64,000 nucleotides of DNA, taken from contig CAIIXF020000010.1 of NCBI GenBank assembly GCA_903813345.2, positions 11,537,181 to 11,601,180 on the forward strand, read 5' to 3'. The position numbers were made by a program, and so were the translations under genes. Below, piece after piece: positions 33,876-45,465 of this stretch. The DNA is from Owenia fusiformis. Lineage: Eukaryota > Annelida > Polychaeta > Sabellida > Oweniidae. The first letter of the stretch is position 1. Each line of letters begins with the position of its first letter. Under the pieces are notes generated by a model, which was given only the letters and a program-made list of their open reading frames with translations, was not told the origin of the DNA and did not search any database.

Positions 33876-34740
33876 AATATGATAGTATTACAGTAATTAT
33901 GGGAGCTACTCACTTCTTCTGATTTCTACATGTAAGTTGTTAAGTTTGACCATATCTAAACATTTTCACTGCTTTGCTAAACATGGCAAGTATACATATG
34001 GTTATAGCTACTATATGAGGAGAGAGATGGTTTGGCAAGGAATATCCCTTTAAGTCTGAAACATCGCTTAATCTTAAAAAATTGAGACATTTTTAATAGT
34101 TTACTCGATAAGCCTAACAATTTTACAAATTTTCAAATACATGTATTGCAGTATTGGAATGTCTAGTCTTTAATGTTTTCCTCATCTGAATCAAATGCTT
34201 TTTCAACGTTTGACGCATTGTTTAGCTATCTAGAGGTTGGAAATTTAATGACATGGTTTCTACCAACAAGAAGGTTGACAAAGTTATGGTATTTTAAAGG
34301 TGTGTTCCATTAAAAGTAAAATAAGGGTTCATGAATCATGCAATGGATTTATTTACATTTGTATACATATCTAATATTAAATCTATTGGTCTGTTTCTTG
34401 CCATATTTTCATTTAGTGTGTAAATTTTTATCTTCAGCCAATTATTGAAGATAAACAAACAATCATATATAAAGTATAAATTATTATTTATTTTTCAATT
34501 TTAATTACAAAATTATAGCAGATATAATCCTGCTCAATTAGATATCATGGTGCCCTTTATATAATTAGCGATTGAACATGATTCATTTGTATTTTAAAGA
34601 CAATGATGACGTACAAACATAGTGTTGACCTTTAACAAGATAAAATATTTCAAATTAATGATAATTCAATCATTATTAAAAATATATATTTTCATGCATT
34701 AAATAATCTTTAAAAGTTGTAATGTTTTAAATAATGAACA

Positions 34741-34909
34741 AGGCATTAACATGCAAAATGTCACCACCTGCCATTGTCTATGGATGCTGACACTGTAACA
34801 GACACAAAACACTGTTACAGATGCCAAAAACCATACACCAACAGCAGTACACCATCCCAAAAAGTTGGAGACCTTAAACTCTATGTCACAAAGGCTGATG
34901 GTGACATAA
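34741..34909 (+). mobile_element. TGTCACC-family MITE, copy A
   Basis: The family consensus starts AGGCATTAACATGCAAAATG with TCACCACCTGC following, passes AACACCAT and AAAAAGTTGGAGACT, and ends GTGGTGACATAA, so the ends are inverted TGTCACCAC/GTGGTGACA. This copy has both ends plus an extra internal ACTGTTACAG segment. Confidence 0.75.
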
Positions 34910-35610
34910 TTACTATGGTACTGAATTTACCTTTTGTTCAATACAAAAATTAATCAAGTCATGAAAACAATAAAGCCATTGGATTTGGAAATCGAATTAA
35001 CAGTTTCATTATCCAAATGAAGAAGTGAACTTGTAAACTCAAAAGCACATATGCTAAAACATGTATTACAGGTATGTATTAAATCAAGAGTGAACACTTT
35101 CTTGGTTCCGAATTTGTTATCCCTCATCAACTCACATAACATTTGTCATTGGTTAAAATCATAAATATTTCTCAGGAAATACACATACATGTATAATACA
35201 GTACTGTAGTAAAGTAGTTGTATAGAGTTCTACTCATACTTCATTTCCACCATCCATGTAGACATACATGGTAAAATTCCTGAGTGACATTTACTTGGCT
35301 TCATTAAAAAGTTTTGCGATTTTGACTCTCAAGTTCCACATTGAGATCTGTTTTGAAATTTGGCACCTTTATAGAACATTCATCCATACATAATGTGCCA
35401 TGATTTGGTTGCTCATGTGATAATCTCTAGGAGTATGCTTTCAAATATCAGTTTTTGGTTTAATAAAATTGGACGCATGTTGTTCCAGTGTTCAGTGTTC
35501 ACATTCTCTATGTTCACATCATCCTTCAAATAAATTATGCTGTGATCATATAAATCTAATCACTGGATCATTTTAACACTAAAAAGTGAAATGAATGCAA
35601 GTAAACAACA

Positions 35611-35750
35611 AGGCATTAACATGCAAAATGTCACCACCTGCTATTTGTTACAAGCGTCGAACTCCCAACACCAACCCCCGAACTCAAAACACCATCCACA
35701 AAAAAGTTTGAGACTAAAACAATATAGCAACACTTGTGGTGGTGACATAA
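35611..35750 (+). mobile_element. TGTCACC-family MITE, copy B, in the TAF1C 3' UTR
   Basis: A full-length, well-preserved copy with ends ATGTCACCACC and GGTGGTGACAT. It lies 28 bases beyond the TAF1C stop codon, so it is almost certainly transcribed (antisense to the repeat as written here) within the TAF1C 3' UTR. Confidence 0.8.
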
Positions 35751-35777
35751 TAATGATAACTTCACCCCTGCATTGTG

Positions 35778-38700
35778 TTAAAAAAATCCCATTAAGGATT
35801 TGCGTTTTTTCTTCAGTGGTGACTTCCCTTTACTTGGAGATGCTAAAATTCTCCTAACTGGTGGTCCCTGAGTATTATTAAAAGTTTTATCATGCTTCTC
35901 CTCACTTCCTATAGCTTCCCCTGGGCTCTCTAAAAATGAAAAAAGTGATGGTTTCTTTTGGGATTGATCAGCAGTGTTATCGATGAAAGAAAACAATGAT
36001 GGCTTTCTTGGAGATTGGAGAAATTTACGAACTCTTTCGGGAGTTTCTCCAAATCCACTCATAGAACTTCGTGATTTATTTGAGTACCTGCTTCTTTGAC
36101 TCGGAGTAGACACATGTCTCCTTTTTTCAATATCCTTTCTGATATTTGAGTATGTGAGTCCAGGTTGCTGACTAGGCATTTCTAACTGTGTGAAGGATTC
36201 ATGTCTACTTGGGATATCAAAATTGTTAATGTCATCAGCAGTCGATACCATCTCAAAATTGTTTTGTGGTATGTCATTGTTTTCTAATATAGATTCCATT
36301 TGGGGTTGGTCATATGAAGAACTATCCTGAACACTCATCTCTTCTATATCTTCCAAAATAGATGATGAAATTGACTCATTTAACACACTCTGTGTTTCCT
36401 CTTTGTCTTCTTGTAGTTTACGTTCTTTACGTTCTTTATCAAGCTGTATGACAATATCTCCAACATCTTCATCTTCTGTCCATAGGCATATCATAAGTTT
36501 ACTCATGGCCCTGTCATTGTGTCGAGGATTCACTGGAGGTAGTCTGTGTATAATGCTGGGAAAGCCAGGTTGAATATCACTTGAGCTTGCATGAATTACT
36601 GCACCCTGAAGATAATTCAAATACACATACAGTACTATAAGTTATTGAATGATTTGAAGTGCAATACAGGATATATTCTGCTCGAGAAATTCCGTGTGAT
36701 CCTCTGTATTGCTACTGAGAATGTCCCCTCCGTACCAATATTTTCTGTATTGCGACGGAGATGATCAATGGGGAGGATCTCAGTAGCAATACAGATTGGT
36801 ACAGCACAAGAACTGACCAATCAGAAGGCTTCGTTTTACAGATCATACGACAAATGTATTTACAGTATAACATTAACTCTTCACCTTTGAGCTCCCAAAT
36901 AAGTAGATACAACTACAAGCAGAAATCAATGTATTGATTCAATTTTTAAAGTAATCCAATGTTTAGATTGAACATATAGAAATGCAGAAATGTGGTTTCA
37001 AAAATTGCTTGTCAATTATGAATCAGAGAATACTTATTTCAAAACATAAAAATTTTATGAAAATAAATGAACCTGTTGAGCTGATTTCTTGAGTTGTCTT
37101 CCCTTAGACAAGGAAAATCCACATGCTTCACAAAAGTCTGCTGGATTACATTCAACAGCAGGCATGTCACCCCTGCAGAGGGCACACAATAGATGGGGGT
37201 ACCGTATTGTACTGATTGCTATAACATGAAATATGTGTATGTTCATTGAATATACATGGATGTATATATGTTTTCATACATTGTGCAATAATCTAGACAT
37301 GAAACTCTAAATAATAACTTAACTTTATATAGTAACTGTACAAAAGATCATGGAAAACAAGATGTACCATTTGAAAAAATTATTGTTTTCACTCCCCAGG
37401 TACATAGAAATAGAATTATCCAAAAAAAGTTTGTCTTACGTAACTTTTACCTTTAGAGTAATTGAGGTAACAAGTCAATGTCTTACCACTAAAATTTGAG
37501 GTCACATCACAAGGATGTCCTAGTTGAGGCTGATTCCTCACCAGTGTTTTGCAGTGCTGCACCCATTGGGCACATTGCATCCTATTCTCCTCATTTAGGT
37601 TCAAGCCCTCTGAGCCACATGGTCCACTGGAGCATGTTTTATCAAGTCGTTGATCCATCACAGGAGTGAAGGCCTGGTAGAACAGGTCCCCATAAGCCGA
37701 CATCTGAATAAAAATGTATGTTTATTATAAACTGACAGGAATATCTTACACAGGTTTTTTAGGTAATACTTAAAAGGGGAACAAAGGAAAAGGATAATTC
37801 AAGGATAAAATTCCGGAAAATTGTCACAATTTAATTTCTTTTTTGCTCGCTGACTTAAACTATGACTTAATTTGATTAAAATAGATCAATTTATAAAGTT
37901 ATGAGGCAGTAGTTTTGACATCCCCGGATTCTGTCTCTTGACTTTTTAATTACTTCAATATTTTATGAGATATATTTTTTCAGATATTAAATCTTGGTAA
38001 TGAATAGTACAAATGTACATTGATGTTGCATGTTTGATCTTTGAAACCTATCAGAATAAATTACACAAAACAGTCACAAATAAACACGCATATACAGTAA
38101 AACCTGTATTGAACACCCCTCACTCTCAATAGTGAACACCTGCCTAGAAGACACCCTTCCTTCCCACATACTCTAAAGACTTCTGTATAAATTACCCCTT
38201 CTGTTGTGAACTCCTACCAACACTGAATGTTTTTCTCGGCAAAAAAATGTTGAATATACATGGATTTTACTGTACCTGTATTGCTGTAAACCCATGTCCC
38301 TCTTTGAGATTAATTGCACAGATCCCTTGTATGGCCACCCCCAGTCTCAAGTCTAGCATCTTTCTATTTTCTTCAGTGACACCCATAAGACTCGAAGCTT
38401 TGGGAAAATCACTGAAATATGTGTACAATGTTGAATTTACTTAATGCCATCAATTTATTTCAACTTCATTTAGTGTTATATAAACAGTTAACAAACATTG
38501 AGTGTGATATACTAGTTTCAACATTTCACCCCCATGGAGCAAAATGGCAATACGTCTTTTTATCAATTAACTTCTCCCATAATGTAAAATGTTCTAAATA
38601 CATAGCAATCTGTACAGTACAGAATATAAACAAGGCATCAACATGCAAAATGTCACCACCTGCCATTTGTTACAGATGCTGAACTCTGAAAGCGGACTAC

Positions 38701-41700
38701 CAGACACCAAACACCATCAACAAAAAAGTTAGACACTATAACAAGATGTCACTTCTTATGGTGACTGACAAACAAGTACTTTTGCAAGTACTTTTTAAGT
38801 CCTAGTCATGATTCCAAGAGTTTTGCTAACCTGATTTGGGAGGCCCTCCACTGTGTACAAGTACTTCTGGGAGTGGAATGGTACACATCTGGCTCTGACA
38901 TCATGTTGAATAGGTCAAGGTCATTTGATGAGGTATTGCATTGGAAGCACATCATTTCCCCGCATTCTTGGCTGGAGACTATGATGATGTCATCAGAGGA
39001 ATCGGGTAAACCACTAGTAGTGACATCTATATACTGAGGGGGTTTCAATAACATATGTTTCCACTGTAGCACCTGGAAATGCACAGCAAAGATATGTGTT
39101 ACATGATTAAAAATGTGGAAATACTTGTCATGAGGCTTGTGCCTAAAATACATATTTTCTGTTTTGTTAAACATTGAGACCATCTTATTAAGCCGATCAC
39201 TTTATCGGGGGTATTTATATAAAGATTTGATTTCAATGCAAGTATGCTGTTGATATACAGGGTATCCATAAAGTATTTTTACAATGGCAGACTTTAAATT
39301 AACTGTAAAGAGAATTTATGGGCACTCTGAAGTCAAAACTTGCAGGCCCAGTTGTAATTGTCAAGGCACTTAATTTCACGATAACTTACTGGGTGGTTAG
39401 GAAATCTTTCATCAAGCAAGAACAGGCGTTGATCTGTTGCAACCACGTGGTAGAATGAACCTGGTGTATAGGGGGCACTGCACATTAATCTTTCTTTGGT
39501 ATCAAGGCATTTGTGGGGTAATGAGAATATATCTTGAATCTCCCGTTTACCCCTTATCTGCAATATAATTTTGAAAAAAATTCAAAGTGGTATTTTAAAC
39601 ATGCTTTACACAAAGAATCCCTTCTCTGGTTTGTTAACTTCCTGATAACCCAATTCCTACAATATAATATTGAAATAAATTCATAGTAGTATTTTAAACA
39701 TGCTTTACAAAAAATTATTCCCCTGTTTGTTAATTTCTTATTGTTAACTTCCTGTTTGTTAATTTCTTGTTTGTTAACTTCCTGTTCAATTATTAACTTC
39801 CTGTATGCATATCTAATTATATCAACAAATGTCAAACATATTTAGCCAGTTCAGGAATTCCAAAGTTCATTAATGCATCTTCAAAACTGACTTCATGATT
39901 TCCATGTTATAAAAGATTTATTTATTAGTTTTCAGAAACATACACATATCTTTCACTAATCTAAAACCCATAATCTTACCATAACATACAAAATTAGCTT
40001 CAGAACAAATGTTTGGAGTATTGTGGGAAAAGCTACAAATCTACTGTGCATTTTACTGATGAACAATGAAAAGTATACTACAGAGTTATAAGCACTTAAG
40101 AGCTTGAGCATTTTCATACCCTTGTGTCAATATATCCAAGCCCTGTCCTGTCAGCAAGTGTAATACATCTTGGGTGAGATCCAAAGTTAGTCTGGGTCCA
40201 CTCATCCTTACACTGAAACCTTGGAGAGCTAGCATCACACACCATCTCCATCCTGGAAAATATCGAATAGGCATTAATATTGTTTCAGTGTGTAATGTCA
40301 TGCTTATCTTATACTGTTGTATCATTTGAAATTTGAATAGTAAGACCTTATCTAAATCTTCGTTGTTGTTTATATGTGAATATGTTCCTAGCTCATATTT
40401 TTTCATTTCAATTATCATTTTGACCGTCAGAGATAAAAAGGATATCCTACAATTGAATGATATTCACTTGATTCACTAGGCATGGCTTCTAAAATTTCAT
40501 AATCTAGAGGTCTACATAATGCGGCCTCTAAGGAATCTTAATTTAGTTTAACATTATCAGTGGAGTATATGATATATTATTTACCTATCAAGTGACCATA
40601 ATTCAACAGCTCCAGTTCCCGTAGCAACCAAATATTCTGTATCTATGTAGGGACTCAAAGCTATAGATGTCGCCTCTTTACACTGCTTTTCATGAAGCAC
40701 CACGAATGGATTATCAGCTTTTGCTTGCTGATATTTTAATAACATTGCAGTTTGTTCAGTTCTGATGGCAATTACACAGTTATCATCATAATGTTTAGTG
40801 TTACTAGCTGTGGAAATCTCACAAATCTTTCCACTATTTAAGTTTATGGTTCCAGTGGGGTTTGGTGTCATCGTAGAACCACAAGGGAGAACCTCCATTT
40901 CTGTACATGTAAGAACATCCATGTTGGCTCCACTGGGGTGGAATAATACATTATGCAGTTCATTTCCTGAGAATATGGCACTTCTGCCAAGGCTTCCACC
41001 AGTATATTTGTAATTTACAGACTGAAAATAAAGCCGTAAAATATATAGTGAATAATATACAACACTTGTATATACATCTATACATGTACATACACTATGA
41101 AGGATGCTGAAGGATGCTGGGAGGCAATGAAGCTTGGGCAATGCCCTTAAATTGATAGATATAGATATTATAATGTATAAAATATTTTTACTGGTGTATA
41201 TGGATCCTTTAGGAACACATCCCTGGAGGAGCCCCTAACAAAGCGTTCCAATCTTTTGGGAAAGATGGCCTCAGGATCAATATCACGTGACTTGTTGAAT
41301 GTCTCTGGGTCATGATTCCGCAATATGTCTCTGTAGCGGTTCAGTAACGAACGCCTCTCTGCATTTGTCTAACAGAAGAAATTGCATATACATGAAATTA
41401 CAGATATGAAGTAAATGAGCATCAAATGAATACATGTATATGTACATGTGCCAAAGGGAAGACCAAAAACTGTACTGAATACAGCAGGACAAGGAAAACA
41501 TCTATGAGTACACCAGCCATGAGGAAAACAAACCTCAACTATCCCAGACCATGATCTAATGTGAAAGGAAACAATGTTCAATCTGCCTTTGCAAAAATGT
41601 GAACAGTTCATAAATGAGAGTTGTTCATGTTATTCTGGGAATTTTCCCCTTGGAAGTTTTCAAAAAGTGAACCCCACTTGGCAAATCCTAGCTAAGGGCC

Positions 41701-43219
41701 TGACTGAATTATGGCTCATGTATATAATCAAATTCCTGTTAATAATTTTAATCTACACGTACATCATGTAATTTGTATCCTGAATACATAACAATGGACA
41801 AGAGAGTCTACAACACAATGTAATAATCAGTGTTCACTGTCATCATGGTGATTCCATAAACATAAAACAAAAACCTACTTTGTGAAAGCCTATTGCTTTA
41901 GTGATTTGGAATATGGTATCAGAGAATGTCTTCTTGCTCTGCTGCAAGTCTCCCAATAGAGGGCAGCTCTCTTCAACAAAAGCTAAAAATGAATGTGCAA
42001 CCATTAATATCATACATTTCACCCCCCCCCCACTCTAAAATGTTGGAATACATCAATGTGAACAAGGCATGAAGTGAATCTGATGACATCTTAATTAGAA
42101 TAAATAATCTCAATTACCCAAATGCGAGTAGGTAGTTACCAGTTTCACCACCAGGTGGCTGATTCGGGTCAATTAACATGGCAGGTATATGAGAAAGTTC
42201 CCTTAAACTTGAATATTATCAATTTAAGTGGCTCAATTTTCATATAACCCTTATGCGTCTGATACTTATACTAATGAAAATATGTCCAGTAAAGCAAAAT
42301 ATTATCTGTCCACTAAAAAAGATAATCCTTTTTTGTGATTTTATAGCATGGGGTCTATGGGGAATCTCCCCGAGCTAGAAGTCACATTTTCAAAGAAAAT
42401 TAATTTTTCAAAATTGATAAACACTTTTTAAAACCACACTTCTAGATGTAATTTTACATGTAGATTTCAAATATGATATTAGTTTGACTGAATTTTGAAT
42501 TTTTAATGACGTAAATCAAGATTATTTCTACTCGCATCTGGGTTATTGATTTTAGTTGGATTGAAATGTTTTCATATTCTATACAAACTTCATCAACAAT
42601 CTTTTTTAGTTAAGATAGCTTAAAGTACAAAATCTGATTTGTTAAATTATATCTTCTGATGTTCATATCTTGGATGTTGTCTGGAGTATTATTACATCCT
42701 GTACTTCATTTATAAGATTAAGCAATATTATTATAAAACTAGTTCTTACTATTATTTGGCAAGCCTAGTGGAAGGGCAGGTTGTGAAGCCACAAGACGAA
42801 ACCTCTCAGATCTCTGCTCTCTTTGGAAGACAAACTGACAGTCTCCTTCATCAGTTGTCTAAAAGTATAACATTGTTGTCATAGCAACTACATGTATATT
42901 GTATAACTATTATTGTTGCAAGAAAGGAATGGTGGTCACACAATGATATTTCAAAAGAAAGTATTTGGTCAAAATCAGATACGATGAACAAGTTGTGAAA
43001 TTGAAATAAAGCAACTCATGCATGAATTCTGACCTCTGGAAGTGAACATTTCTAAAATACATTAATTCGTGTGAATTGGTCTAATATTCAAACATACCTT
43101 AATATTGAATGCTCCATGGCTCCCGTAGCCAGAAAACTCTTTTTGACGTTCTGAGTAGTAATGAAATTTTGTTCTTGGAATCACTGATGGAAAGTACTGG
43201 TTCATTTTATTCACATCCT
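35778..43219 (-). CDS. TAF1C: TAF1C, RNA polymerase I SL1/TIF-IB subunit
   Basis: Twelve coding exons with agreeing phases: 43219-43098, 42858-42750, 41982-41879, 41368-41192, 41021-40585, 40252-40120, 39557-39390, 39072-38831, 38411-38276, 37703-37487, 37218-37073, 36605-35778. From the ATG at 43205 this gives 934 residues (human about 869). Landmarks shared with vertebrate TAF1C are ATGTGAVELWS, HPRCITLADRTGLGYIDTR, FYHVVATDQRLFLLDERFP followed by VLQWKHML, SAYGDLFYQAFTPVMDQ, QCAQWVQHCK, and a C terminus KKKRKSLMGFF like the human KKPRMGF. Known role: SL1 recruits Pol I to rDNA promoters; the middle forms a WD-like propeller and the tail is basic and Ser-rich. The first exon here is entered in phase 1, so an upstream exon may exist; I did not find one. 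Exon 37218-37073 adds a cysteine cluster. Confidence 0.9.
37073..37218 (-). other. TAF1C: TAF1C exon with a zinc-knuckle-like cysteine cluster
   Basis: The exon encodes LLCALCRGDMPAVECNPADF followed by CEACGF. The five cysteines are spaced C-x2-C-x10-C-x5-C-x2-C, the last two in a CxxC knuckle, followed by a basic stretch (SKGRQLKKSAQQ). It joins its neighbours in phase (enters phase 1, leaves phase 0) and has good splice sites, so it is a real exon by these criteria. I do not recall such a cluster at this place in human TAF1C. Confidence 0.75.
38095..38272. mobile_element. pogo/Tigger-like MITE at a TAF1C splice donor
   Basis: The left end CAGTAAAACCTGTATTGAAC, continuing ACCCC, and the right end GGATTTTACTG are inverted repeats flanked by TA (38093-38094 and 38273-38274). 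The CAGT...AACC...ACACC layout is typical of pogo/Tigger elements. It is 178 bp and non-coding. Its right-hand TA is part of the GTA that opens the intron after the exon at 38276-38411. Confidence 0.8.
38631..38770 (+). mobile_element. TGTCACC-family MITE, copy C, in a TAF1C intron
   Basis: CAAGGCATCAACATGCAAAA with TGTCACCACC at the left and a decayed ATGGTGACTGACA right end. It sits in the TAF1C intron between 38411 and 38831, 60 bases downstream of the exon at 38831. Confidence 0.7.
39556..39825. repeat. Tandem duplication and GTTAACTTCCT repeats beside a TAF1C exon
   Basis: About 39558-39660 is repeated with changes from 39661: both start CT(G/A)CAATATAAT and contain GTATTTTAAACATGCTTTAC. 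From 39610 to 39810 TTGTTAACTTCCT and TTGTTAATTTCTT alternate several times. On the transcribed (minus) strand the duplication has copied the acceptor ATATTGCAG of the exon ending at 39557 as ATATTGTAG at 39660. Confidence 0.75.
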
Positions 43220-43905
43220 CTAAAATTAACAAAAAGATAAAAATTGATGACTACTCTATGTACAACTGTATGTAAGCTTACTTACAATACAGGGATCTCA
43301 CTAATGATAGATCTTGATTTTTCTAAAGGGACAACTCCATTTGGGTGATACTATTGGGCAGTCTGAGCCCATTTACCTGGAAATTACAGAATATCGTAAT
43401 TGGTCAATAAAAAATTCTAGTAATTTGATTGGCTTCTGAAGTGATGGCCCTTAACATCTAATTGTAATGTTGAGATAATGGGTACCAGTGACTAGAATAA
43501 GTCAACATGAATGAGATGAAAAATAGAAGAAAATGAGATGACAGCAAATTACACAGATATGAAAGGAACCAGAGACTGATAAATAAACAATGGACGAGAA
43601 ACACAGGTATTTGTCTTGCATAAAGCTCTTTAGAACCTCCCCTCTTAGATATAGATGCTGCCCTGTCAACCCTCACGCATTAGGCGTGATTATCACGCAT
43701 TTGCAGGAAAAAATGGAATCATCAATTTTGAGTGTATGATAAAATGTCACACAAATTACGCATTATGTTGATATTTAAAAAAATGCTTTTTTATAAAATG
43801 CTGATACGGTAAAAAAAGAACGTCGAAAAAGGGAACGCATTCTGTTCGGACTTTTCACACCAATTCCGTATATGTCATGCATTTGCTTCAAATATGTGTA
43901 TTTAT

Positions 43906-44304
43906 TAGGGCTCTCACGGTTTCATAATTCCTCGGTTCGGTTCGGTTCACGTTTTTTATCTTTCGGTTCGGTTTCGGTTCGGTTTCGGTTCGGTTTTCGG
44001 TTCTTATCGCACTTTAATGTAAAAAATCAAATAACTCAAATTGACACTTCATCTAACTAATGTATTCAACACCATCTCTCGTTGGAAATCCAAAATAACC
44101 CCAACAGTGGGCCTTATACGACTTTGGAGCATTTAGAATGCCGAAATCTTCACCTCTCGTTTCGAGATCCATCTTCCTCAACTTAAGCGAACGGCACTTT
44201 TTCTGAATTAAAGAGCCGTTAAAAAACCGAACATCGGAGTTTTCGAACCGAACGTACCGACCAAGGCCCTAGAACCGCGGTTTCGGTGCACCGCTAGACC
44301 CTTA
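43906..44304. mobile_element. hAT-like MITE with GGTTCG tandem repeats
   Basis: An 8-bp direct repeat GTATTTAT (43898-43905 and 44305-44312) encloses TAGGGCTCTCACGG...CCGCTAGACCCTTA. Near the left end is a run of CGGTTCGGTTTCGGTTCGG; complementary GAACCGAAC motifs lie near the right end. It is 399 bp and non-coding. TSD length and termini fit hAT. Confidence 0.85.
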
Positions 44305-44396
44305 GTATTTATCCTATGCCAACTAGAGTTTAAGGGAGATAAGTTGGTAAGATATATCCCGTATCCTGATTTTGAGGTTTCCATATCCAGAACCTC

Positions 44397-44470
44397 CATA
44401 TCTCCCGCCATATCTCCCGCTTCGGTGCATATCTTCCCGCTTCCGGTGCATATCTTCCCGCTTCCGGTAA
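44397..44470. repeat. Short tandem repeat with CTTCCGG motifs
   Basis: Three units of about 20 bp, CCGCTTCCGGTGCATATCTT, preceded by two shorter CATATCTCCCGC units. Each full unit holds CTTCCGG, the core of ETS-family sites. It lies between the divergent TAF1C and ANAPC11 genes, about 1 kb from the ANAPC11 start. Confidence 0.75.
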
Positions 44471-44700
44471 TGCAATAAAATGACTTTGCATATGAATGAT
44501 TTGTTTATTTTTACACCTTGTACTATTGAAATGGCCATATGCCCCTGAAAACTCTACTTGGTATAGGATAAAGCAGTTATGTACAGTCGGTTTGGATATT
44601 TGGTTCATCCCTCGTGAGATATGCACATCTACCTTTGGTAGAAAAAACATTTATGGGGGTAATGTGACGGGATGTCTTTTTTATAGTGTCATTATTTATG

Positions 44701-45062
44701 CAGGCTTGTCAACTGTCCCACAATTTGTGTATTTGCCACGCATTTGCTGAAGAATTTGAAGTCACGCCAGTTTTTTTGCATGACAGAAAATGTCACGCAA
44801 ATACGCATTTTACCTTGAAATTGTCAAGCAAAAAATATTTCTGTAAAAAAATTTCTAAAAAGTTTGTCGATACTGCAAAAATACTAACGCGAAAAAAAAC
44901 GTACGCATTCCGTTCAGACTTTTCACGCGAATCACGTATATGTCACGCATTCCGTTCGAAATTTTTTGTACCGAAATTTGGATCAAGGTGTTCAGTGGAC
45001 CAAGGTGTCCACATTTTGAGAGAAGGTGTTCAACATTTCCAGTGTTCCCAAGTTGACAGGCC
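44701..45062. mobile_element. MITE with CAGGCYTGTCAACT ends
   Basis: CAGGCTTGTCAACTG at the left answers AAGTTGACAGGCCTG at the right. TTTATG flanks both sides directly (a 6-bp match; 8 bp if one mismatch is allowed). The interior has repeated CACGCAT motifs and an open plus frame without recognisable content. A diverged, incomplete relative occupies about 43660-43900 (GCCCTGTCAACCCTCACGCA and later GTATATGTCA). Confidence 0.65.
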
Positions 45063-45465
45063 TGTTTATGTTGCCAACTTTAGATAATTTTGTCAAAAGG
45101 AAAAGGTAAGGGTAAGGTAACAATTCCGAGAAAAGGTTGGTAAAATGAAACCCCTAGAGTAGAAGCACTGTGCAATTTGATGCGGGTGATAATAGACAAA
45201 AAATCACGTTTTTTATTTTTTCAACAAAAAATGTTTGCAACTCCAATTTGTCATATATAAACACACAAAAGTTTGAAATAGTACGACCTAGGAACACTTC
45301 AATACTTACTCCATTTCAAATCGGCAAAACAGGGGACCCGCTACTTCAACATCGCTTGAAAATTGACATTATCTTGGGAGATTTGCAAATTTCGAAGTTT
45401 TACTAGCTCGGACTTGGAGCTCTTCAATTGTGGAGATAGTAAAATTTGAAATATTCTGAGGGAAA

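Larger units (their letters stand above)
25696..35777. other. Long intergenic region composed of transposable elements
   Basis: This lies between the start codon of the CCPG1-like gene and the stop codon of TAF1C. I found no supportable gene. It contains an 8-bp-TSD inverted-repeat element (25966-26887), AT-rich direct repeats (27160-27450), a palindromic TTAA element (29315-30069), a 2-kb TIR element (30268-32260), a hAT-like element (32443-33506), a three-unit repeat (33640-33875) and a TGTCACC MITE (34741). The rest is AT-rich with nothing recognisable. Confidence 0.65.
43220..45465. other. Divergent intergenic region between TAF1C and ANAPC11
   Basis: This separates the first recognised TAF1C exon (minus) from the ANAPC11 start (plus). 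Two insertions fill much of it: a hAT-like element (43906-44304) and a MITE (44701-45062), plus a related fragment at 43660-43900 and CTTCCGG tandem repeats (44400-44470). An undetected 5' TAF1C exon may lie here; ATGGA followed by the strong donor GTAAGTAT (minus strand, near 45308-45315) is a candidate, but its phase does not fit the exon at 43219 directly. Confidence 0.5.

Noticed and set aside
39246-39290. ACAGGGTATCCATAAAGTATTT resembling a Tc1-type terminus
   Set aside because: No partner end in inverted orientation was found nearby.
44330-44650. 106-codon minus frame with EAGRYAP repeats, considered as a TAF1C 5' exon
   Set aside because: The repeat comes from the CTTCCGG tandem units, and neither phase nor sequence connects to TAF1C.
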